NCBI RefSeq assembly: GCF_019393635.1
Contig: NC_057863.1
Coordinates: 640,885,806-640,949,805, forward strand
Length of the DNA: 64,000 nt
From: Dromiciops gliroides
Lineage: Eukaryota > Chordata > Mammalia > Microbiotheria > Microbiotheriidae
Reading direction: 5' to 3'
The translations under genes were made by a program, and so were the position numbers. Under the pieces are notes generated by a model, which did not search any database, was not told where the DNA came from, and saw only the letters and a list, made by a program, of their open reading frames with translations. Shown piece by piece: positions 56,300-64,000 of this stretch (position 1 is the stretch's first letter; each line of letters begins with the position of its first letter).

Positions 56300-57280
56300 T
56301 AGGTGTGGCCTCATTACTTACTGAGTTCTTAGGTGTGGCTTTCTTGCCTTGTTGATGCAAACTACCCCACTCTCACTCCCCCACCCAAGGCAACCCTGTG
56401 CCTGATGATGCTGAATGAATGGTCACTGGTGGACTCCCATAGTCCCTCAGTGATAGATAACACACAGGCCACTTGCTTTCCAACTCAGACCCACTCGTGC
56501 CTCCTACTCATGACACATTCCCAGTCACACACCCAGCCACGGACACAAGAAGGTCCAGGGGGTGACTAACCATGAAGGGCATCCTCCATGGAGCAGAGCC
56601 AGCCCATGCTGCCCAGAGAATACCTGAGATGGCTTTGACTGAGACAGGGCACAGAGTCACAAGAAGATGGAGTCATGGAAGGGACAGAGACTCAAGGGAA
56701 CAGAACATGGGCGGTAAGAGCTGGGAGGGTCAGGCAGGGTGACTGGGGAAAAGGATACTGGGGGGAAAATTAGGGAGGGATAGTCACAGTCACAAGAGGA
56801 CAGAGTTATGAGAGGAGAGAGCCATTGGGGAACAATAGAAAAACAGAAATATACAGTCAAGACAAATGCATGAGAGCACAGAACTACAGAGACTGGACAA
56901 GAGAATTAGATCTTTTCCCTACCTATCTTCTACCTCCAGGTGCTGGCCTCAATCTGGGGCCAAGAGAAGTAAGACCTCCCAGTAGCAGAAGATACCATCA
57001 GATGAAGAGAGGGGGCATCGCTGAGTATTGATTGTCAGGAGAGTTGGCTACACCCATATTCTTTGACTGGGAAGGGAAGAGAGAGTTTTGCGAGTAGGTG
57101 ATGCACACACAGGCTGGGATGCCAGCAGTGTCTGGGTCCCAGCCTATGACAAGCAGTCCACTTATCACCTCTCCCCCTAGAAAAGAATGAGTAAAAAAAA
57201 AAATTGAAAAGAATGAGTAGAAATTTAAGTGGAGCTGAGAAGAAAAGGGGAGATAGCTCATTAGGGTAACTAGAGAACTT
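56300..57280. other. Gene-free interval
   Basis: No gene or repeat recognised, apart from a tandem-like TTACTGAGTTCTTAGGTGTGGC doubled phrase near 56294-56340 and an (A)n run near 57194. Frequent ACAGAG/GACAGAG phrases at 56650-56890. Confidence 0.4.
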
Positions 57281-57287
57281 CATGACT

Positions 57288-57520
57288 GGGGCAGCTAGGT
57301 GGCGCAGTAAATAGAGCATTGGGTCTGAAGTCAGGAAGACCTGAGTTCAAATCCAGCCTCAGATACTTACTAGCTATGTAACCATGGGCAAATCACTTAA
57401 CCCTGTTTGCTTCCGTTTCCTCCTCTGTAAAATGAGAAGGGAATGACAAACCAGTCCAGTATCCTTGCCATGAAAACCCCAAATGGGGTCACAAAGAGTC
57501 TGAAGTCACTGAACCATGAA
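57288..57520 (+). mobile_element. Second marsupial SINE family, full length
   Basis: GGGGCAGCTAGGTGGCGCAG head continuing into the second family's body: 'ctgtaaaatgagaagggaatgacaaaccagtccagtatccttgccatgaaaaccccaaatggggtcacaaagagtc'. It shows that both SINE families share a related tRNA-derived head. Confidence 0.92.
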
Positions 57521-57544
57521 CACAGAAAGTCAGGGGTGAGAAAG

Positions 57545-57740
57545 TCCTTAGAATATAGAATATCAGAATCGGGGGGATCTTAGGGCAGAGAAGATCCTTT
57601 TCTGGCTATGAGAGCTCTCAGCAATACCCTAGTTTAAGCTTTTCATCCTACAGCCAAGGAAATTGAAACCTAGAGACAGGAAATTGCTTACCCAGGACTG
57701 GTCACACAGGGCTAGAACCCAAGCCTCCTTGTTCCTATGC
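57545..57740 (-). mobile_element. MIR-type relic
   Basis: 'ttttcatcctacagccaaggaaattgaaacctagagacaggaaattgcttacccagg'. Confidence 0.65.
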
Positions 57741-58149
57741 CATGAGTCCTTCCACCTCACAGTGCAGGGACAAAGGAGCCAGTGACTACTTCCTCCCTGC
57801 AACAGACCTAGAAAATACATCCTCAGGGAAGGAGGGCGTGACTAGGTGAGATGCCCTTACCTATCATTGCTCTATAACCTGAAGCCCTAGGAGCCAGATT
57901 AATTCCCACTGGAGGAGAGAACATGAGAAGTGACAGCCCAGCTCCCCCGTTTTCTTCCACCTTCCCTGTGTACCCCCCTTCACCTGAACTCCCTCCACCT
58001 CCAGGCTCCCCTAATTTGTATTCTCGAGATCACAGAACCAAAGGATTTCTATCTGGGAAGGACTTCAGAGATCTCTATCTGGTGTCCTCATGAGCTCCCC
58101 TGGGCTTAATTACCATCTCTGTGTAACTGACTCCAGATTGATCTATCCA

Positions 58150-58785
58150 AGCCCCAGTGTCTCTCTGTCTATTGGACATTTCAAGCTATGGGACCCCTCG
58201 ACATCTCAAACCCTACAAGCCAAAAGCTGAACTCATTATCTTTTCCCCAGGCCCTAACGCCCTTCCAAACTTGCTTGTTTCTGTCCAAAGCATCTCCATC
58301 CTTCCAGGTGTCCTCAATGCCTTACCCTCCCTCACTTTCTGTATATCCCCATTGGCTGCCAAATCTTGCTATTTCCAGACCTCATCACTTGAACTATTGC
58401 AATAGCTTCCTTCCTGGCTTCCCTGATTCCGCTACTTATCTAATGATTCCCTTTGATCTCTAGGATCTATAAACATGGCATTTTGCTTCTTAAAACCTTC
58501 TGCAACCTGGCTCCAACCTACCTTTCCAGCTATTACATAGCCCTCTTCCTTCCCACTTTCTAGGGTCCAGTTGGTGTTCTCGCTTCCTCACACATGGCCT
58601 TCCATTTCCCACCTTCCTACCTTTGCACTGACCATCCTCCATACCTGCAATGCCCTCCCTCTCCTTACCTCTCCCTCAAAGAGTCCCTCTCTTCCTGAGG
58701 CACCATCTGCTTGAAGCCTTTCCTGAAATCCACCAACTGCCAGGACCCTCCCTCCCAGATGATCTTGGATTCAACAATTTTGTAT
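58150..58785 (-). mobile_element. L2 LINE 3' end
   Basis: 'cttctgcaacctggctccaacctacctttccagctattac', 'tccatttcccaccttcctacctttgcactg', 'tgcttgaagcctttcctgaaatcc' in L2 reverse-complement order. Confidence 0.75.
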
Positions 58786-58862
58786 TTATTTATTTATCTA
58801 TTCATTCATTCATTCATTCATTCATCTATTTATTCATTCATCTGTCTATCTATCTATCTATT
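58780..58862. repeat. (TTTA/TTCA/TCTA)n compound microsatellite
   Basis: Tetranucleotide arrays: ATTT, ATTC (several units), then CTAT. Confidence 0.95.
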
Positions 58863-59001
58863 TTTTGCAGGGCAATGAGGGTTAAGTGACTTGCCCAGGA
58901 TCACACAGGTAGTAAATGTCAAATGTCTGAGGTCAGATTTGAACTCAGGTCCTCCTGAATCCAGGGCCAGTGCTTTATCCACTGCACCACCTAGCTGCCC
59001 C
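58863..59001 (-). mobile_element. tRNA-derived SINE within tetranucleotide repeats
   Basis: Reverse full-length copy. The following TTGTATTTATTTAT repeats the target seen before the array (58780), so the insertion went into TTTA-rich DNA. Confidence 0.93.
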
Positions 59002-59118
59002 TTGTATTTATTTATTTATTTATTTACTTACTTATTTATCTATCTATTTATTTGTTTGTTTGTTTATTCATTCATTTATTTATCTATCTACCTATCTATT
59101 TGTTTGTTTGTTTGTTTT
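59002..59118. repeat. (TTTA)n and (TTTG)n compound microsatellite
   Basis: Runs of TTTA, TCTA and TTTG units between the two SINEs. Confidence 0.95.
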
Positions 59119-59255
59119 GGGTGCAGCAATTGGGGTTAAGTGACTTGCCCAGGGTCACACAGCTGGTAAGTGTCAAGTGTCTGAAGCCATATTTGAATTC
59201 AGGTCCTTCTGAATCCAGGGCCAGTGCTTTATCCACTGTGCCACCTAGCTGCCCC
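59119..59255 (-). mobile_element. tRNA-derived SINE
   Basis: Second reverse copy, followed again by TTGTATTTATTTTTAACC, which repeats the target sequence. Confidence 0.93.
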
Positions 59256-59439
59256 TTGTATTTATTTTTAACCTATTTGTTGTTGTTTTAACTGGGTCCC
59301 TCTATCTTGTCCAAGCCAGAAATAGAGGAGTGCCTCACTCACTGACCAGTCCTGAGGAACAGCCTTGCCCAACCCTATTTCTGACCTAGGTCAGTTTGCC
59401 TCTTCCTAGGCACATAGTAGGTGCTTAAAAATGTTTGTT

Positions 59440-59570
59440 GATTCATTAATCATTCAGTCCAACCTCCTCATCTGACAGTTGAGGAAACCAGGACAGGGTG
59501 ACTTACATGGGTAACAAGTGGCAAAGTAGACGTGCTGGATTTGGTCATAGCTTTGGAAGGCATTTAGAGT
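59440..59570 (-). mobile_element. MIR-type relic
   Basis: 'cagtccaacctcctcatctgacagttgaggaaaccaggacagggtgacttacatggg'. Confidence 0.65.
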
Positions 59571-59669
59571 ATCAGTGAGAGCTCACCTATGCAGGGTGCT
59601 GGGGCTGGGTCATCAAGGATCTGTGAATTCGCCCTCCAAGTGGGAATGCCTTGCTTCCTCTCACCCATC

Positions 59670-60190
59670 TATAATGTTGTGGTTGTGGACAGTGGGAAGA
59701 GACCTTCGTGACCTTTAATCCAACCCCCACTTGAGTTCTCACTAACATTCCCAACAACTAAGACCCCCCAGTGAGGAGGAACCTGCTTCCTCCCGGGATT
59801 CCCGAATTCCCCTTCTGGACAGATTTAGAAAGGGTTTCCGGCAATCAAACCGCCCTCTATCCATGGTTCTGCTCTTGAGGGTAAAGGAGAACAATTGTAA
59901 TCCTTTCACACAGTAACCTTCAAGTACTTACAGACAGCTGATAAGCCCTATCACCACCCCTTCTTCTCCACCCCAAGCCCTGCTCCCCCTCACTTAAGCC
60001 CAATTTGTGCCCAAGTCATTGTTCCTCTGGGAGAACGAAGGATGAATATCCACAACCCCAAGCCACCTTAATTGTTTGTTGGCTGTCTCCTTCCTTCAAA
60101 CCCCATTGGATTTTGAACTCCTAGAGGGCGAGGTCTGTATTTTGTCTCTTTTTGTATCCCCAGTGCATAGCACGAGCTTGAGAAATGTTT
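59670..60190 (-). mobile_element. CR1/L3-like or MIR-type composite relic
   Basis: 'acagtgggaagagaccttcgtgacctttaatccaacccc' then 'cagtaaccttcaagtacttacagacagctgataagccctatcacc' and 'gcatagcacgagcttgagaaatgtttattgactgact'. Families are inferred from phrase order only. Confidence 0.5.
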
Positions 60191-60239
60191 ATTGACTGAC
60201 TCACTAGGGAAAGAGATTGTTCTGTAACTTCCCCATTTA

Positions 60240-61750
60240 AAAAAGTCCCTCTCGAGAAGAAAGGCAGCTCCTACTGAAAGAAGACACCCACAAACTCTGG
60301 AAGAAAAGTTCTACCTAAGGATGGAGGTCAACACCAGATCCCCAGGGAAAAAAGCCAGTCCTAGGACTTCTAGAAAAGGTTACTCCCAGGGCCTCAAGGA
60401 AAGAATCCAGGGAGATAGAACACCTTCCCCCAAATATGCCACGAAAGAACGGCTCACTTAGAGGGGACCCCTCCAGGAAAAATGTCACACACATCTCTAG
60501 GTTTTAAAAGAGGTCAGTCACCCCCAAGGAGAAACCTCTCTGTACTCTGTCTCTGTCTACACACACACACACACACACACACCCCTCCAGGAAGAGAAAT
60601 TCTTCCTAAGAGATCACACTCAGAGCAGAGCTCTCCCTCCCCCTCCCCCCCCTCCACCCTGACCTGGTCCCTAGAGGCAAAGAGATCAGTCCTAAATTCT
60701 CAGGGACTTTTCCTTCATCCCTAGAAGAGAGTACCAAACATTCCAAGGAAAAAAGTCTTTTTCAGACCCCTCCATTAAAAGAAGTCTATCCTAGGCAGAG
60801 AGGACCTCTGCCTAATAAGAAGAGACACCACCCCCACCCACCCCCAAAAAAGCTTAAAAAGAGGTCATACCCAGGGAGAGAGGTCACTCCCCGTTATCCC
60901 AGAAAGGGCTTTCTTTCCCCAGGCCTTCAGAGACAACTGGAAAAGGTTACTCTTAGTGGGACACAGATCAAGTCTAGGTTTTTCTCCCCTTTCCATTCCC
61001 ACCAACCAAGTCCTAAAGGGAAATATGTCACCATTAGGACCTGAGAGAAAGGACATCCTCAGAGACAGAGGTCACCTTCTATATCCTCAAGGACTGAGGC
61101 TGCTCCCATATCCTTATCACAGATCAGGTCCCTTCCTCCCAGGCATCCAGGGAAAGAGGACGCACCTCCCCCACACATTGAATAATTCTCCACCCTTGGA
61201 GAGTAAAGGAGGAAAGTGTATTCTCTTGTCCCAACACCAGACTGTGGGATTGAGACACAGGAAACGACCCCTAACTCCCACCTTTGACCTTCCGCCCCAT
61301 TACGTAGCCTTCATCAATCAAAGCTGGGCACACATGCTCCTGTTCCTTTCCTAAAAACAGGAAGAAAGCAACTGAGCTCTAAAGGCTTTCCAGGAAGAAA
61401 GTGAGCGTGGGTCCCCGGCAGGAAAGTATCAGGAGATGGGGATACCTCATGAAGTTGAGGGTCTCCACTCCTAGGCTCTGAGGTTCCCCTAATAGTGAGA
61501 TGCTCTCAGCAAATGTAAAGATTTCTGGCCAGGGAAGACCCTGAGATGTCTGGGGAAGACCCTTCCCTGAAGTGAGCACACTCTCAGAAAAACATTCCTT
61601 CCAATCCTGCCCTGGAGCTTATCCCTGGGAGAGACCAGTTTCTCAGAGGGTCTAGGAGTGACTTGTCCCTCCACCCCCAGTCCCTCCCATAGGAAACCTA
61701 ACATTGAGGAGACTCCCTTCTCCCTGGGAAGAGAGGCCCTCTTGCCAGAG
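60240..61750. repeat. Degenerate tandem-like motif block
   Basis: About 1.5 kb in which phrases like AAGAGGTCA, TACTCCCAGGG, CCAGGGAGAGAGG, GGAAAGAGGA and GGGAAGACCCT recur every 30-60 bp without an exact period. Five exact AGGTCA hexamers lie at 60326, 60511, 60862, 60881 and 61069. It looks like an old, diverged minisatellite. Confidence 0.5.
60560..60583. repeat. (CA)n microsatellite
   Basis: About 11 CA units inside the degenerate block. Confidence 0.95.
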
Positions 61751-61928
61751 GAAGTGGGGTGGACTGAGACCCTGGAGGTAGGACCCGGCTAGTGGTCAGC
61801 AGCACTCAGCTTCACCGTCATCCCCAACCTGGGCACAGGGAGAATCCCCCTGCATCCACACACCTGGCTTCTGAAGTGGTTCTTCCTTGCTGGCAGAGGT
61901 GCTGGGCACACACCTGCTGGCCTGGCAG

Positions 61929-62011
61929 CCAATCAGAGCCCCACCTCCTGACTGAGCAGACAGGCGGAACTATTAGCCCCGCCTGCCTGCTCAGCCAGAG
62001 ATCATAAATAG
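61929..62011 (+). promoter_or_regulatory. Core promoter: CCAAT box, GC-rich element, TATA-like box
   Basis: CCAAT (61929-61933, in CAGCCAATCAGAG), a GC-box-like CCCCGCCTGCC (61977-61987) and CATAAATAG (62003-62011) stand at ordinary promoter spacing. Initiation would be expected near 62035-62042. A 16-bp inverted repeat lies between the CCAAT and TATA-like boxes. Confidence 0.55.
61952..61994. repeat. 16-bp inverted repeat in the promoter
   Basis: CTGAGCAGACAGGCGG (61952-61967) and CCGCCTGCCTGCTCAG (61979-61994) are complementary at 15 of 16 positions, with an 11-base loop (AACTATTAGCC). Confidence 0.9.
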
Positions 62012-62035
62012 TACCTAAGGCCCGGGGTGAGTACT

Positions 62036-62377
62036 ACTAGGCTGAGAGAGCACACCTTTCCACTTGGTCATTGGACAGACTGGACTCCGCTGCCCTGGAG
62101 AACACTACCCGTTGCTGTAAACTTTGCTGCCACAGTTTCTCCTTACCAACAAGTGTTAAGAAGGCACAAGCTCCCTGGGCTACCCAGAGCAGGAAGAAGA
62201 GGCAATAGCCAGGGATGTGATAACTCCTAAAGAAGCCAGGAAAACTCCCAACAGGAAGACTCAGAAGCTGAGCCCAAGTCACCCACCCACCTCTAGGCCT
62301 TGAGGGCCAGGCTGGGCCTTACCGGCTAGGCAGTGTCCGACAGAGTATGAGCACCATCCACTGATCTGGAACCCCAG
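62036..62377 (+). other. Probable non-coding first exon of the next gene (RNF223 candidate)
   Basis: Begins just after the TATA-like box and ends at CCCCAG|GTAAGTCTG, a consensus donor. No long conserved open frame; a small ATG frame at 62349 stops after a few codons. In human, RNF223 lies next to the 3' end of C1orf159 on the same strand and, as I recall, has a non-coding first exon. Its RING-domain coding exon would lie beyond 64,000. The 5' edge is estimated. Confidence 0.4.
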
Positions 62378-62623
62378 GTAAGTCTGCCGACCAGAGCTGG
62401 ATCCCCTAGCTCTGCCCGAGTGGAGGCCTTGGGGCTACCCCAACTGCCAGGGCTGCCTCTTTGGGCACTGGGCAGAGGGGGACTTTGGGAATATGGGTGG
62501 GACCAGACAGTGTGCCCAAGGGTATCCTACTCCTTTCACCCCTAGCAGTGTCAGGGGCTGACTGGACTTGGGAACATCTCCCATGGGGGAGTGAGTAACC
62601 TCCAGTCAAGACTATAGCTAATG

Positions 62624-62791
62624 GGGGGCAGCTAGGTGGTACAGTGGATAGAGCACTGGCCCTGGAGTCAGGAGGACCTGAGTTCAAATCCAGCCTCAGA
62701 CACTTGACACTTAACTAGCTGTGTGACCTTGGGCAAGTCACTTAACCCTCATTGCCCCATCAAAAACAAAAACAAAAACAAAAACAAAAAA
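62624..62791 (+). mobile_element. tRNA-derived SINE in the putative first intron
   Basis: Forward full-length copy with an (ACAAAA)n tail, flanked by AAGACTATAGCTAATG (62608-62623) and AAGACTATAGTAATG (62792-62806), one base apart. Confidence 0.95.
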
Positions 62792-63359
62792 AAGACTATA
62801 GTAATGAAACTAAGGTAGGCATGTCCCTTTCCCCCACCTGAGCTGATTATCTCCAGGCCTGGCTGGGGGGGGGGGGGGAAACAGCCAGGCCCCCAGGCCT
62901 TCTCTAACTTATCAGAAATTGTATCTGACAGATGACTGCACAAAGCCACCCTGAATTCACCTGGTGACGTCAAGTCATGTGCAGAGGAGACTCATTCTCC
63001 CCCCCTTTCCTTCATCATCCCCTGGGGCCAATTTCAGCAGGTGCCAAATGCTCAGGGCCCCTTGGAATGTCAGGCATCCGGGACTAGACTGGTTTGGAAG
63101 GGAACAGGGACCAGGCTTAAGCTCCAATCCAACGGGACTATAAGGATTCCTATTTGATGTCAAAAATACCAGGGACCCCCCGCCCCGGGTGTGACACACA
63201 CCCCTCCACCGTGTGTGTGTGTAAGCCAACAACCCTTTTCTTAGGAGCCAGTGACAGAAAATTTATGAGGAGCAAAAGCAGTCACAAATTGAAGAGATTT
63301 TAATTTTATTGATCAGCATAGTACCTAGAGGTATTTGAAGACATGGGACATGAGACATG

Positions 63360-63480
63360 ACCTCATGGTAGGAATGATGCATCTAGAACCCGGGCTTGAA
63401 GCCTACCTTAGACATTTGTCAGTTGTGTGACCCTGGGTAAGTCACTGCCATCCTCTGAGCTTCCTGGGAAAGAGGCACAG
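63360..63480 (+). mobile_element. MIR relic
   Basis: 'gaacccgggcttgaagcctaccttagacatttgtcagttgtgtgaccctgggtaagtcact'. Confidence 0.7.
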
Positions 63481-63779
63481 ATAGTAATTGCATGAGCTGG
63501 CTGGGGCAAGGGGAAGAGGAAGAATTGTTTAAAGGAAAATATTTAAGGCATTTGAACTGGGGTCTTTGGACTTTCAAGGCATCTGTAGGTGGATTTTAGG
63601 AAGTTTGGGAACTTGAATGCAAAAAAATAATTGCTTTATTTCAATAGAATTGGCTTCCTCTGTCATCCTGTAGATTTATCCTGAGAAGGGGTCTCTAGGT
63701 TTCACCAGATCGTCCAAGGATCCATGACATTAAAAGGGGGTGAGACCTCTGAATTACAGAAATGGATAGTTTCCATATT

Positions 63780-63995
63780 AAATGATGATAACTGGGGTTC
63801 ATATAGTATTTTTACAATTTGCAAAGTACTTTAATTATATTATGTCAGTTGAATCCTGGGAGATGAGTGCTATTATTAGCCCCATTTTTTAGAAGAGGAA
63901 ACTGAGGTTCAGAGAAATGAAGTGATTTGCCCAAGATCTCCCAGGGAATAAGCAGGATTTGAACCTGGGTCTTCTGGCACTTGGTGGGAAGGCTG
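63780..63995 (-). mobile_element. CORE-SINE, reverse
   Basis: 'catatagtatttttacaatttgcaaagtactttaa', 'tattattagccccattttttagaagaggaaactgaggttcagagaaatgaagtgatttgcccaag' in order, running to the window end. Confidence 0.85.
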
Positions 63996-64000
63996 TGGTG

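Noticed and set aside
21577..61800. AGRN or other known neighbours in the intergenic region
   Set aside because: No laminin-G, follistatin-like or RING-finger exon could be recognised on either strand.

Overview
This is mammalian nuclear DNA, almost certainly from a marsupial. The strongest sign is about thirty copies, in both orientations, of one short tRNA-derived SINE. Its head reads like GGGGCAGCTAGGTGGCGCAG, its middle GAGTTCAAATC, and it ends in a conserved GTGTGACCCTGGGCAAGTCA block and an A-rich tail. There are also several copies of a second, longer marsupial SINE, many CORE-SINE/MIR relics, L2 and L3/CR1 LINE relics, L1 3' ends, and class I endogenous retrovirus pieces. I cannot tell which marsupial it is. 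There is no bacterial content: no operons, CRISPR array or insertion sequences.

Region 1 (about 1-21,600) holds one real protein-coding gene on the + strand, the orthologue of human C1orf159. I could read all eight coding exons with GT-AG junctions and matching phases: 5787-5858, 8661-8736, 11449-11550, 11985-12050, 14249-14383, 17103-17128, 17259-17289 and 19280-19377. They join to 606 nt, which is 201 codons plus a stop. The product is a small single-pass type I membrane protein: signal peptide, Cys-rich ectodomain, one membrane helix and a basic cytoplasmic tail ending VSNV. Its 3' UTR runs to a good AATAAA at 21553. A perfect RFX-type X-box lies just upstream of the first coding exon, and a strong CTCF-like site lies in intron 3.

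Region 2 (about 21,600-61,800) is a 40-kb intergenic desert in which I find no conserved gene. It is built from layered transposons. Nested insertions can be ordered in time by their target-site duplications: SINE in L1, SINE in SINE, SINE in L2, SINEs in L3/CR1, and solo LTR in solo LTR with a SINE as well. It also has a 550-bp pyrimidine tract, a G-rich hexanucleotide array, a 62-bp x3 tandem repeat, and a gammaretrovirus-like fragment in which U5 and the primer-binding site sit only about 110 bp from the end of integrase.

Region 3 (about 60,200-62,400) looks like the regulatory start of the next gene on the + strand. It has a 1.5-kb degenerate motif block rich in AGGTCA half-sites, then a CCAAT box, a 16-bp inverted repeat, a TATA-like box, and a probable non-coding first exon ending in a consensus GTAAGT donor at 62378. 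From the human order (AGRN, RNF223, C1orf159, TTLL10, with RNF223 and C1orf159 on the same strand, from memory), the obvious candidate is RNF223, whose coding exon would lie beyond the window. That is inference.
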